A stretch of DNA of 64,000 nucleotides from Anaerovorax odorimutans (GCF_024459955.1 NZ_JANFXK010000012.1:62001-126000); one strand, 5' to 3'. Positions 52,776 through 61,506 are shown, counted from the first letter of the stretch. The notes: generated from the sequence alone by a model not told the origin. Numbers and translations: made by a program.

Positions 52776-54167
52776 TTATTTTTCCGGAGTACCGAAGGTC
52801 TCCATGTATTCAATCAATGTTTGCAGCTGTTTTTCAGCGCTTTTGTCATTCATGGACCAAAGCACCATGTTCAGATCGGATTTTTTTGCCAGGAACGCGG
52901 AACCGTCGGCATTCTCCAGCGTACCGGCCGGCGTTACCTTCGGAGCTTTGGCGAGGGCGCTGATAAGGGGCGATTTGTCGGAGGCGTACCACAGTTCAGT
53001 GGAGCTGGCCTCTTTATACTTGATATCGCAAAGACCGCAGGTCGTTTTGAATATGGTGCGCATATCATCCAGAACGTTGTTTTCCAGGCTTCTGGCATTG
53101 ATCTGCAGCTTGAACTGGCCTTTTTTCGTGGTGACGCGGCCGATATTGGAGGCTGCGATCACGTCGCCATCATCGGACTTGAGATAAGTGCCGTCTGTGA
53201 TGGTATACATGAGACTGACAATATTGTCCGTGTCCTGGGTAGAGAGCACCTTGTCGGGTATTTTTGTTTCCGTCATCGTATAGGTGAAGGGCTCTTCCAG
53301 ATCCTCGTAGTATTCTTCAATCTTTTCAAAGGAGCTTTCAAATCTCTTGGTGAAACTTTCCACATCGTTTTCCTGCAGGACGATGACCGCTTCGGCACTG
53401 GCGGGGTAGAGATCCGATGCTTCTCCGCCTTCGAAGGAAGCCAGCTCGAAGAGAACGCTGGAGCTCTTACAGGAAGCCAAAAGGTCGCCGATGGCCTTGA
53501 TGGCGTTGGGATAATCACCCCGGTGTTTATACGGACTCTTATGTGCCGTTCCGGTCAGCTGGATCTTGTAAGCTTTCGTATACTGGGGGGAAGTCCGCTT
53601 CAGCTTCTGTGAAGCGATGATCTCCGAAGAAGCGGCGATACTGTTGTATAGTGCCGGATCGCTTTCATGGTCCAGCACAATGAAGTTATCCGTCTTTAAG
53701 TATTTGTCGCTCAGAGCGCTGGCGCCTATGGGTTTCCCGTCCTTTTCCAGTGTAAAAATGGCTTTCAGGCTGCCGTGATTGTCGGCGCTGTACAACAGAG
53801 CCATTGCCGCGGCGGCGTTTTGGAGGTCGTCTTTTTTATCTTCAGCCTGCTGCAGGTTGACCGAACATTGAACCGTAAAGGTTTCCGCGTCTTCATAGCC
53901 TGCGGAAGCAGGTTTTGAAAGGACAATGTACTGATCGTTTTGCGTCTTTACATCGAGACTGTTTTCCTTTGCCCACTGGGCAAGAAAATCGGATAAATGC
54001 TGAAAATCCTCTGAATCTTTCATTTGGGAAGAAAGGGCCTCATAATTGGCGTCCAGACTTTCTTTTATGGAAAGTTTCGCGTCCTCTTTACCGGCGCTGC
54101 AGGCCGTAAAAAGAAGAAAAACGACAATAAATGTCGAAATCAGAAAAAAGGGAAAAATTCGTTTCAT
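52776..54167 (-). CDS. lipoprotein resembling a catalytically dead M20C dipeptidase (PepD-like)
   Basis: 463 residues with signal peptide and lipobox FTAC (Cys23). The mature part follows the order of aminoacyl-histidine dipeptidase PepD: FLAQWAKENSLDVKTQNDQY then PASAGYEDAETFTV (about 62-99) align with the enzyme's WAKEKGF...PATAGMEN block; HGSLKAIFTLEKDGKPIGAS (131-150) with HGPLEVLLTMTEEAGMDGA; FIVLDHES (162-169); NAIKAIGDLLA (221-231); FEGGEASDLYPASAEAVI. Most metal ligands are gone: the HLD motif is replaced by SVN, GADNGIG by DDLQNAA, the Glu-Glu pair by Glu-Lys, and the C-terminal His region is unrecognisable; only the Asp of LDHE remains. A binding or regulatory role is likely. Single gene with own terminator. 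Confidence 0.7.
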   Translation of the reverse strand: MKRIFPFFLISTFIVVFLLFTACSAGKEDAKLSIKESLDANYEALSSQMKDSEDFQHLSDFLAQWAKENSLDVKTQNDQYIVLSKPASAGYEDAETFTVQCSVNLQQAEDKKDDLQNAAAAMALLYSADNHGSLKAIFTLEKDGKPIGASALSDKYLKTDNFIVLDHESDPALYNSIAASSEIIASQKLKRTSPQYTKAYKIQLTGTAHKSPYKHRGDYPNAIKAIGDLLASCKSSSVLFELASFEGGEASDLYPASAEAVIVLQENDVESFTKRFESSFEKIEEYYEDLEEPFTYTMTETKIPDKVLSTQDTDNIVSLMYTITDGTYLKSDDGDVIAASNIGRVTTKKGQFKLQINARSLENNVLDDMRTIFKTTCGLCDIKYKEASSTELWYASDKSPLISALAKAPKVTPAGTLENADGSAFLAKKSDLNMVLWSMNDKSAEKQLQTLIEYMETFGTPEK

Positions 54168-54291
54168 AATTTTGAAATTCTCCTTGTTTATTATTTAAAA
54201 TCCTATATAATAATAGCATATAGTGAATTGTAAAGGTAGAGATTTCAGAGAGATTTCACGAAATCTTAATAAATCTCTTTAAGGAGACCAT

Positions 54292-54840
54292 ATGGAGACG
54301 AAAAACTTAATTATCAGAGAAACCGTATTTGAAGACTGTGAATATTTTGCCAGGTGGGAAACCGACCCGGAAGTGACCCGTTTTCTCAGCTATGAGGAAG
54401 ACAGAACGTATCAGGATGTGGTGGAAGAGTGGATCGTCGACAAGATGGATGAGACCAAGCTGCAGTTTACCGTTGTGAAAAAGGAGATTCGCCAGCCGAT
54501 CGGCCGGATCTATATTACCAGACTGGATCAGCACTGCGATTCCCTGGACATTACCAAGCTGTATATCGCCGGTGATGAGAACCGCCAGAAGGGGTTCGGC
54601 AAAGAATTGCTGCGTGAACTTTTGGAATACTGTTTTGTGTTCCTGCACATGGAACGGGTGACACTGGATTATTATACGGGCAACAAGGGAGCGGCGGCGC
54701 TGTACGAGAAAATGGGATTTGAGAAAGAAGGCGTGGCGAGGAACGCTACAAAAAAAGATGGGAAATATTACGATCTGCATCTTATGTCCATGCTGAGAGC
54801 GGAATTCTTTGAAAAGGTGCATGATAAATATAATCTGTAA
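54292..54840 (+). CDS. GNAT acetyltransferase, RimJ/RimL-like
   Basis: 182-residue N-acetyltransferase. N-terminal LIIRETVFEDCEYFARWETDPEV is typical of the RimJ/RimL group; the acetyl-CoA loop is ENRQKGFGKELLRELL (about 96-111) and the C-terminal GNKGAAALYEKMGFEKEGVAR is the usual closing segment. Substrate may be a protein N-terminus, an amino acid or an antibiotic; not determinable. TAAGGAG precedes the ATG and a terminator follows, so it is monocistronic. Confidence 0.85.
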   Translation: METKNLIIRETVFEDCEYFARWETDPEVTRFLSYEEDRTYQDVVEEWIVDKMDETKLQFTVVKKEIRQPIGRIYITRLDQHCDSLDITKLYIAGDENRQKGFGKELLRELLEYCFVFLHMERVTLDYYTGNKGAAALYEKMGFEKEGVARNATKKDGKYYDLHLMSMLRAEFFEKVHDKYNL

Positions 54841-54852
54841 TTATGTAAACTC

Positions 54853-54886
54853 AGAAACCTCCTGAACCCGGGAGGTTTCTTTTTTT
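54853..54886 (+). terminator. intrinsic terminator after GNAT gene
   Basis: AGAAACCTCC (54853-54862) and GGAGGTTTCT (54871-54880), a perfect 10-bp stem followed by TTTTTT. Confidence 0.85.
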
Positions 54887-54939
54887 GCCCATTGGAGAAG
54901 ATTGTCGAAAAAAATACATGGACAAACATCATAATCATA

Positions 54940-54967
54940 TTGACTTGTTATCTAAACCATGTATAAT
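54940..54967 (+). promoter_or_regulatory. promoter of nrdD-nrdG
   Basis: TTGACT (54940-54945), 16-bp spacer, TATAAT (54962-54967). Confidence 0.7.
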
Positions 54968-54990
54968 TTTTAAAGGACGCTTCGGAAAGA

Positions 54991-55006
54991 CCACAAGATA
55001 TAGTAT
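54991..55006 (+). promoter_or_regulatory. candidate NrdR box
   Basis: CCACAAGATATAGTAT matches 13 of 16 positions of the NrdR operator ACACWATATATWGTGT. It lies just downstream of the predicted transcription start of nrdD, a position suited to repression by NrdR when dNTPs are plentiful. Only one box was found; NrdR usually binds two. Confidence 0.5.
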
Positions 55007-55081
55007 GGCGCAGAAAGCGTTAAAACAGTTGAAATGAATGATTTTCGGCAGATTTTAGACTAATTATGAAGGAGTATTGGC

Positions 55082-57430
55082 ATGGAACCATCGATTAGAA
55101 AAATTGTAAAACGCGACGGAAGAACAATGGACTTTGATGTGGACAAGATCGCAGAGGCGATCTACAAAGCGGCGAGGGCCCTGGGAGGAAAAGATAAAGA
55201 CACGGCCATGTATCTGGCTCGCCAGGTTGAGCTGTATCTCGCTGAGATTCGCCACAACGATACACCCACCGTGGAGCAGATTCAGGATGCGGTGGAAAAA
55301 GTTTTGATTGAAAACGGACATGCCCGGACAGCGAAGGAATTCATCCTCTATCGGGCGGAACGGACAAGAGTGCGGGATATGAACACCCGACTGATGAAGA
55401 TCTATGAAGATCTGACTTTTAAAGAAGCCGCGGATAACGATATCAAGCGTGAAAACGCCAATATAGACGGCGATACGGCCATGGGCACTATGCTCAAGTA
55501 CGGATCAGAGGGCTCAAAACAGTTTTACGAGATGTTCGTTCTCAAACCGGAGCACGCCAAGGCCCACAGGGAGGGTGACATCCACATCCACGATCTGGAT
55601 TTTCTGACTCTCACCACCACCTGCTGTCAGATCGACATTGAAAAGCTTTTCAACGGAGGTTTTTCCACAGGACATGGTTTCCTGCGGGAGCCCAACGATA
55701 TTCAGAGCTACGCGGCCCTGGCCTGCATTGCCATCCAGTCCAACCAGAACGACCAGCACGGCGGTCAGAGCATCCCGTATTTTGACTACGGAATGGCCAA
55801 CGGCGTCAAGAAAACTTACCGCAAGCTTTACTGGAAGAACCTGGGCAAGATGATGGACATTCTCTTTGATGTGGAAGAGGGGGTGGATAAGGCCGAAGCC
55901 ATCGGAAGAGAGATTCAGGAAAAATACGACATCTGCCCGATCCTGGCCGACGATAACGGATATAAAGAAAAAGAGCGGGAATATCTAAAAGAATTCTGCG
56001 ATGAAGAAGAGATCGACGCGCTGCAGGAAAGGGCGACCAAGTACGCCAATAAGGAAATCCGCAGGGCTACCTATCAGGCGATGGAGGCATTTGTACATAA
56101 CCTGAACACCATGCACTCCCGCGCCGGCGCTCAGATTCCTTTCTCATCCATCAACTACGGAACCGATACTTCTCCGGAGGGCAGGATGGTCACCGAGAAT
56201 ATCATGCTGGCTACGGAAGCGGGCCTGGGCAACGGCGAAACAGCCATCTTCCCGATCCATATTTTCAAGATTAAGGAAGGCGTCAACTATAACCCTGAGG
56301 ACCCCAACTACGACCTTTTCAAGCTGGCGTGCCGGGTTTCCGCCAAAAGGCTGTTCCCGAACTTTTCCTTTATCGACGCACCGTACAACCTCCAGTATTA
56401 TAAAGAGGGCGACCATAATACCGAGGTCGCGTACATGGGATGCAGGACCAGAGTTATGGCTAACCATTACGATCCCGAGAGAGAAGTGGTCGGCGGCAGG
56501 GGAAACCTGAGCTTTACTTCCATCAATCTGCCGCGCATCGCAATCAAGGCGCATGGCGACATTGACTTTTTCTTCGAGGAACTGGACCGCAAGCTGGCGC
56601 TCTGCGCCGATCAGCTGATGGAGCGCTATAAGATACAGGCGTCCAAAAAAGCGAAGAATTATCCGTTCCTTATGGGACAGGGAATCTGGCTGGATTCCGA
56701 CAAGCTGGGACCCAACGATTCCGTGGCCGAAGTGCTCAAGCACGGAACCCTGACAGTCGGTTTTATCGGGCTGGCGGAGTGTCTCAAATCCCTCATCGGC
56801 AAGCATCACGGCGAAAGCAGAGAAGCACAGAGTCTGGGACTGGAGATCATCGGATTTATGAGAAAGAGAATGGATGAAGCCACGGAAGCCACCGGATTCA
56901 ATTATACATTGATCGCAACTCCCGCGGAGGGCCTTTCCGGACGATTTGTGAGAATGGACAGGGAACGCTTTGGTGAGATCGAGGGCGTTACAGACAGAGA
57001 ATATTACACCAATTCATTTCATATACCGGTATACTATGACATTTCGGCCTTTGATAAGATCAAGCTGGAGGCTCCGTATCACGCATTGACCAATGCGGGA
57101 CACATCACCTATGTGGAGCTGGACGGGGACCCATGCAAGAATCTGGACGCCTTTGAGCGTATCGTAAGGTGCATGAAGGAGAGCGGTGTCGGCTACGGCT
57201 CCATCAACCATCCTGTGGACCGGGATCCGGTATGCGGCTACACCGGGATCATTGACAATGAGTGTCCCCACTGTCACAGGACGGAGGAAGACGGCGACGT
57301 GGGCTTTGAACGGATCAGAAGAATCACCGGATATCTGGTGGGAACCGTAGACCGCTTTAACAACGCCAAGGCGGCGGAAGAGCAGGACCGGGTAAAACAT
57401 GATGTGGAAGAAGGCTATGAAACCCTATGA
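55082..57430 (+). CDS. nrdD: anaerobic ribonucleoside-triphosphate reductase NrdD
   Basis: Class III ribonucleotide reductase (782 residues), a glycyl-radical enzyme that makes dNTPs without oxygen. An N-terminal ATP-cone (about 3-95; IRKIVKRDGRTMDFDVDKIA) gives allosteric control. The catalytic part includes HIHDLDFLTLTTTCCQID, AGAQIPFSSINYGTDTSPEG, GLGNGETAIFPIH and GFIGLAECLKSLIG; near the end a zinc site CGYTGIIDNECPHCHR and the radical region RRITGYLVGTVDRFNNAK. Translation is coupled to nrdG by a 4-bp overlap. Upstream lie a good promoter and a candidate NrdR box. Confidence 0.96.
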   Translation: MEPSIRKIVKRDGRTMDFDVDKIAEAIYKAARALGGKDKDTAMYLARQVELYLAEIRHNDTPTVEQIQDAVEKVLIENGHARTAKEFILYRAERTRVRDMNTRLMKIYEDLTFKEAADNDIKRENANIDGDTAMGTMLKYGSEGSKQFYEMFVLKPEHAKAHREGDIHIHDLDFLTLTTTCCQIDIEKLFNGGFSTGHGFLREPNDIQSYAALACIAIQSNQNDQHGGQSIPYFDYGMANGVKKTYRKLYWKNLGKMMDILFDVEEGVDKAEAIGREIQEKYDICPILADDNGYKEKEREYLKEFCDEEEIDALQERATKYANKEIRRATYQAMEAFVHNLNTMHSRAGAQIPFSSINYGTDTSPEGRMVTENIMLATEAGLGNGETAIFPIHIFKIKEGVNYNPEDPNYDLFKLACRVSAKRLFPNFSFIDAPYNLQYYKEGDHNTEVAYMGCRTRVMANHYDPEREVVGGRGNLSFTSINLPRIAIKAHGDIDFFFEELDRKLALCADQLMERYKIQASKKAKNYPFLMGQGIWLDSDKLGPNDSVAEVLKHGTLTVGFIGLAECLKSLIGKHHGESREAQSLGLEIIGFMRKRMDEATEATGFNYTLIATPAEGLSGRFVRMDRERFGEIEGVTDREYYTNSFHIPVYYDISAFDKIKLEAPYHALTNAGHITYVELDGDPCKNLDAFERIVRCMKESGVGYGSINHPVDRDPVCGYTGIIDNECPHCHRTEEDGDVGFERIRRITGYLVGTVDRFNNAKAAEEQDRVKHDVEEGYETL

Positions 57431-57951
57431 CAGAGAAACAAAAAACCATCCGTCTGGCGGGTATTGTCCGGGAATCCATCGTAGACGGGCCGGGATTTCG
57501 CTTTGCCGTTTTCTGTCAGGGCTGTCCCCACGGCTGTCCGGAATGCCACAACCAGGCTACTCACGATTTCAGCGGCGGAAAGGATGTGGAGATCCGGCGG
57601 CTCCTTGAGGAGATCGACAAGAATCCGCTGCTGGCAGGTGTCACCTTTACCGGCGGAGAGCCTTTCTGTCAGCCCGAAGCATTCACTGAGCTGGCAAAGG
57701 GCGTGAAGGAACGGGGACTGAATATCGTTACCTTTACCGGATACACCTACGAGCAGTTGCAGGAAATGACTGCGGAAAATGAAGCAATCGAACATCTGCT
57801 CGATGCTACCGATCTTCTGATCGACGGCCCCTTCATAAAGGATGAAAAGGATCTGACCCTTCAGTTCCGGGGCAGCAGAAACCAGAGGATCATTGATATG
57901 GCTGCGACCAGAAAAGAAGGCCGGGTGGTACTGGCCCAGCAGTACAATTGA
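57427..57951 (+). CDS. nrdG: NrdD-activating radical-SAM enzyme NrdG
   Basis: 174-residue activase that installs the glycyl radical on NrdD using SAM and a 4Fe-4S cluster. The cluster Cys motif is FCQGCPHGCPECHN (C-x3-C-x2-C, about 32-43); a SAM-binding GG pair follows in GVTFTGGEPFCQPEAF (about 74-89). VDGPGFRFAVF at the N-terminus and LIDGPFIKDEKDLTLQFRGS near the end are usual for NrdG. A terminator follows. Confidence 0.95.
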   Translation: MTEKQKTIRLAGIVRESIVDGPGFRFAVFCQGCPHGCPECHNQATHDFSGGKDVEIRRLLEEIDKNPLLAGVTFTGGEPFCQPEAFTELAKGVKERGLNIVTFTGYTYEQLQEMTAENEAIEHLLDATDLLIDGPFIKDEKDLTLQFRGSRNQRIIDMAATRKEGRVVLAQQYN

Positions 57952-57960
57952 ATTTATACG

Positions 57961-57990
57961 AAAAACCCGCATTGAGCGGGTTTTTGTTTT
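57961..57990 (+). terminator. terminator after nrdG
   Basis: AAAAACCCGC / GCGGGTTTTT, 10-bp stem with 5-nt loop and further T residues. Confidence 0.85.
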
Positions 57991-58072
57991 GTCCGAAAAC
58001 GACTCATTCACAAAATATATAAGTAGCCTTTGCGGCGATATTGGTAAAAAATTTACATTATCTGTATTTTTG

Positions 58073-58101
58073 TTGAAATTTGTAAGGTCTGGCCGTAAAA
58101 T
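58073..58101 (+). promoter_or_regulatory. promoter of the channel operon
   Basis: TTGAAA (58073-58078), 17-bp spacer, TAAAAT (58096-58101), 80 bp before the first gene. Confidence 0.6.
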
Positions 58102-58180
58102 TTCGAACGTATGGGTTGATACTCTGTACGGGACTGCCCTGGCGGCAGAACCCCCGATATTGCGAGAATGAGGTGAAAAA

Positions 58181-59269
58181 ATGAAGAAGGTTGTGTTTCA
58201 AAAATGGCAGCTGAAAAAGTTGATTTTCTGGGTGCTGATTCTGTTGATTCTGGGAAGCCTGCTCCTGGGGTATACGACCTGGACGCTGTATACGGACAAG
58301 GCTGCCGAAGAGGATTATTGGCAGAATGCCATGTTGAATCAAGTGCAGGATGAAGCATATGTGAAGAAACTCAGTAAAAACGCGACACACGTGAAAACAG
58401 GTTCTTATGTGGAGAACATCAAGCAGATCGATATGAAAAACAGTTCCTTCCGGGTTGTTTCCAGAGTGTGGTTTAAATGGTACGGCGACGATGACCTGGA
58501 TATGGTGAACAATTTCGGCGTTTACAATGGGACCATCAATTCAATTACCACTCTGGCGGACGAAGTGGGAGCAGACGGCCTTCATTATCAGCTTTGTACG
58601 CTGGATGTAAGTGTCTTTAAGAATTTCTGGACAAAACGGTTTCCACTGGAATCCCATCAGCTGAGATTTTACATAGAACCCAATCACTCCATTGATCGCG
58701 TGGTTTTGGAAGTGGATGGAGAAAACTGTGCGGTAAACCCATCCCTCAGTTCGGCCGGATATGATCTTAAGCGGTTTGACAACGCGATCTATACCAACGA
58801 GTATACGACCACCTATGGAGAACCTGGTGTAAAAAGGGCTGCCGTTACTTCTGAGTTCATGACCCAGATTGAGATCAACCGGGATAGCTTCGGCCTCTAT
58901 CTCAAATGCTTTATCGCTTTATTCGGCACATCTCTGTGGGTGTTTATCACATTGTTTATCTGTACCTTCCATCAGGTGGATCCGTTGAGCATGATCCCGG
59001 CGGCTCTCTTCGGTACGGTTTCCAATATTATGGTCGGCGCCAATCTGCTGCCGGATGCCCTTCAGACCGGGCTGCTGGAATATGTAAACATCTGGGGCGT
59101 GCTGACGATTCTGGCAGGGGCCTTTGTAATCATCAATATCAATCGAGTCCGAAACAAATACAAGGATAACAAGTTTGCGGCTCTGTATGGAAGAATTGTT
59201 ACCTTTATTCTATTATTCATCGTTGTGATGGGGCATATTCTGATGCCGGTCGCAGCATATATGTGGTAG
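58181..59269 (+). CDS. pentameric ligand-gated ion channel-like protein
   Basis: 362 residues. An N-terminal membrane anchor (about 14-36) precedes an extracellular beta-rich domain (about 85-235) and four closely spaced helices at about 238-262, 266-289, 301-322 and 340-362. This is the order of prokaryotic Cys-loop-type channels such as GLIC. Details that fit: KRFPLESHQLRFYIEPN (152-168), at the place of the family's PFD-x-Q-x-L turn; EINRDSFGLYL before helix 1; SNIMVGANLLPDA at the end of helix 2, comparable to the FNILVETNLP stretch of GLIC; and a final hydrophobic helix after a basic loop. The paired cysteines of eukaryotic receptors are absent, as in other bacterial members. The extra N-terminal helix is unusual. 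GAGGTG precedes the ATG. First of four coupled membrane genes. Confidence 0.6.
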   Translation: MKKVVFQKWQLKKLIFWVLILLILGSLLLGYTTWTLYTDKAAEEDYWQNAMLNQVQDEAYVKKLSKNATHVKTGSYVENIKQIDMKNSSFRVVSRVWFKWYGDDDLDMVNNFGVYNGTINSITTLADEVGADGLHYQLCTLDVSVFKNFWTKRFPLESHQLRFYIEPNHSIDRVVLEVDGENCAVNPSLSSAGYDLKRFDNAIYTNEYTTTYGEPGVKRAAVTSEFMTQIEINRDSFGLYLKCFIALFGTSLWVFITLFICTFHQVDPLSMIPAALFGTVSNIMVGANLLPDALQTGLLEYVNIWGVLTILAGAFVIININRVRNKYKDNKFAALYGRIVTFILLFIVVMGHILMPVAAYMW

Positions 59270-59291
59270 ATGAGGACGGAGGAAAAACGAT

Positions 59292-60041
59292 ATGAAAGAA
59301 TATAAGACCAACCTTATGGATATAACCTGGAGCTATCGGAAAATATTGCTGATGGTCCTGCTCTTTGTCTTCGATATGTTCATGACTTATACGATAGCTG
59401 AAAATATCGCGCTGCCGATCCGCCTCAATAACGCCGGTGTGCTGATGGCAGCCTGTGTGGGCGGTCCAGGATACGGGGCTATTCTGGCGGTAGTAGAAAT
59501 TGTCGCCCAGCTGTGTCTTGGCGGAGATCTTGCTATTCTGGTCCAGGGAATCGCGGTGATTGCCGTTGCGGCCAGCTTCGGCACGTATGTACGTCTGGGT
59601 TTCTTTGGAAACATCAAAGGCGTGCTGTTTGGGATTCTGACAATCTGTTTCATCGATACCTGCATCAGAATGCCGGAATACTACGCGCTGTTCGGACGCT
59701 TTACGCCTCTGAGCGTAGCCGGAGCCGAATTGATGAGTCTGCTGACGGATATCATGCTGCCGCGGCCGTTTGTCAGCGCAGTGACTTTCTTTGCTATGGA
59801 CGTGATCGATAAAGCGATTATCCTGTTTGCGATTTACGGTATTCTCAAGCATCGTCCACAGGCCGTAGCCAAGCTGTTTGATATCGAGGACCCGCTGCCG
59901 GAATGTGTAATTGTCAAGGATACAGCGGAAGAGGAGTTTCAGACGGAAAAAGATCATTTGATTGAAAAGGCGCAGCAGAAGCTGGAGAAAAAGAAAGCGG
60001 ATGAGGTTGTCGAAAATGCGGATGCTCCGGAACAGAAATAG
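59292..60041 (+). CDS. ECF-S-like membrane protein with charged C-terminal tail
   Basis: 249 residues, about six hydrophobic segments (20-190) followed by an acidic/lysine-rich cytoplasmic tail (about 200-249). IRLNNAGVLMAACVGGPGYGAILAVVEIV (about 44-72) resembles the substrate-capturing part of ECF transporter S components and of the related sensory membrane domains. No EcfA/EcfT genes are nearby, so a receptor role in the operon is more likely than vitamin uptake (inference). GGACGGAGG precedes the ATG, 22 bp after the channel-like gene. Confidence 0.6.
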   Translation: MKEYKTNLMDITWSYRKILLMVLLFVFDMFMTYTIAENIALPIRLNNAGVLMAACVGGPGYGAILAVVEIVAQLCLGGDLAILVQGIAVIAVAASFGTYVRLGFFGNIKGVLFGILTICFIDTCIRMPEYYALFGRFTPLSVAGAELMSLLTDIMLPRPFVSAVTFFAMDVIDKAIILFAIYGILKHRPQAVAKLFDIEDPLPECVIVKDTAEEEFQTEKDHLIEKAQQKLEKKKADEVVENADAPEQK

Positions 60042-60056
60042 AAAGAAGGCGGCCAG

Positions 60057-60839
60057 GTGAGAAAATATATTTACAGGCTGATCGCAAAACCTCAGCCGGG
60101 AGACAGGATCAGCCAATGGTACGACTGGTTTATCATGTGCGTGGCGATCATCAGTATCGTGCCTATGGTATTCCGCGACCCGTCAGAGCAGGTTCAGGAA
60201 GTTTTAAAAATTGTCGAGGTAGTCAGCGTCTATCTTTTGTTCGTCGATTATGTACTGAGATGGATTACCTTTGACTTTAAATCGAACATGAAAAGTCCGT
60301 GGGCTTTTATTCTCTACCCCATCACCCCCTTCGCCATCATGGACATGCTGGGAATTCTGCCATCGGTAGGGCTGATTCCTGCCAGCTTCCAGGCGCTGAG
60401 GCTTTTGCGCCTTGCGAAAATTCTCCAGTATTCCAAGAGTTTTGAACGGATCGTAAATGTGTTCAGCAAACAGAGAAAGCTGTTGGTTTCTGTTTTGGTA
60501 CTGGCGGTAGCATATATCTTTATATCCGCGCTGATTATGTTTTCCTACGAACCGGCGGAGAGTTTCCCGTCCTTCTTTGACGCGCTCTATTGGGCGACAA
60601 CCGCTTTGACCACAGTAGGCTATGGAGATATTTATCCCCTTACGGAGGTGGGGAAGATCATCAGTATGATTTCATCCCTTTTCGGTGTTGCGGTGATCGC
60701 CATGCCGGCCAGTATTGTGACTGCCGGGTTTATGGATGAATTGAACAAGGACCTGGAAGAAAAGGAACGCTTGAAGGAAAAGCTGCGTGAAGCGGAGAGC
60801 CAACTTTCGAAAGAAAGGGGAGATGGGGATCATGAATAG
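60057..60839 (+). CDS. voltage-gated-type potassium channel
   Basis: 260-residue six-helix K+ channel. Helices S1-S4 span about 20-130; the S4-like segment ALRLLRLAKILQYSKSFERI (113-132) has three basic residues at three-residue spacing, fewer than in strongly voltage-sensing channels. The pore has the K+ selectivity filter TTVGYGD (185-191) between S5 and S6, and a coiled, charged tail (about 226-260). Start is GTG 60057. It overlaps the next gene by 8 bp. No RCK domain is fused. In this operon it could set or report membrane potential together with the ligand-gated-channel-like protein. Confidence 0.88.
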   Translation: MRKYIYRLIAKPQPGDRISQWYDWFIMCVAIISIVPMVFRDPSEQVQEVLKIVEVVSVYLLFVDYVLRWITFDFKSNMKSPWAFILYPITPFAIMDMLGILPSVGLIPASFQALRLLRLAKILQYSKSFERIVNVFSKQRKLLVSVLVLAVAYIFISALIMFSYEPAESFPSFFDALYWATTALTTVGYGDIYPLTEVGKIISMISSLFGVAVIAMPASIVTAGFMDELNKDLEEKERLKEKLREAESQLSKERGDGDHE

Positions 60840-61389
60840 ACAAAAGGTAAAACGGTATGTGATCCTGATGATTGTCAGCGTTGCTCTCAATCTGGGGCTT
60901 TATGCGGTAGCTCATTACTGCCATCTGCCCATGTGGCTGGATTCCGTTGGGACCGGATACGCAGCAGTGGTATTGGAACCGGCGGCAGGGCTGATCGTGG
61001 CGCTGGCGACAAATTTTTACCAGGCCACGGCATTTTATGGCATGGACGCGCTGTTCTATTATTTTACCGGCGCTCTGGCGGCCGTTTGTTTTGGCTGTAT
61101 CCTCCGGAAAAACGGGCAGCTTCTATGGCGCAGGCTGCCGCTGGCAGGCGGCGTATATATTGTGATGGGAACGCTTATGTCAGGGGGCCTGTCGCTGTGG
61201 CGGGCAAAGGGCCATCTGGACAGCGGCTGGGAGTCCTATTTCATGCAGTGGGCCATGGATAATCTGGGTGCGGGCCATGCGGCGGGCGTACTGTTTGGCA
61301 CGCTGGTTCTGAAAGTTATAGATGGCGTGATTCTGGCCTGTCTGCTGCCGATTTTGTTCAAGCTGACGCCAAAAGAAAAAAGGAAATAG
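60832..61389 (+). CDS. second ECF-S-like / sensory membrane protein
   Basis: 185 residues, five to six membrane segments. MWLDSVGTGYAAVVLEPAAGLIVALATNFYQA (about 33-64, N-terminal of helix 2-3) matches the LDSxGT...GPxxG pattern of ECF S-component-like and 5TM sensory domains, and parallels the NNAGVLMAACVGGPGYGA block of the protein two genes upstream. ATG 60832 overlaps the channel stop; GGGGAGATGGGG provides a ribosome site. Last gene before a terminator. No energising module is nearby. Confidence 0.6.
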   Translation: MNRQKVKRYVILMIVSVALNLGLYAVAHYCHLPMWLDSVGTGYAAVVLEPAAGLIVALATNFYQATAFYGMDALFYYFTGALAAVCFGCILRKNGQLLWRRLPLAGGVYIVMGTLMSGGLSLWRAKGHLDSGWESYFMQWAMDNLGAGHAAGVLFGTLVLKVIDGVILACLLPILFKLTPKEKRK

Positions 61390-61395
61390 CAGAAG

Positions 61396-61427
61396 GAACC
61401 GGTTTTGTTTGGAGCCGGTTCTTTTTT
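61396..61427 (+). terminator. terminator of the channel operon
   Basis: GAACCGG (61396-61402) / CCGGTTC (61415-61421), then TTTTTT. Confidence 0.8.
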
Positions 61428-61477
61428 GATGACGCAAATGGAGTTATCAGATATTTGAGAATAATCATAAAATGCTG

Positions 61478-61506
61478 TTGCCATAACCCTTCCGGTGTAG
61501 TATACT
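61478..61506 (+). promoter_or_regulatory. promoter of the CoA-transferase gene
   Basis: TTGCCA (61478-61483), 17-bp spacer, TATACT (61501-61506). Confidence 0.65.
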
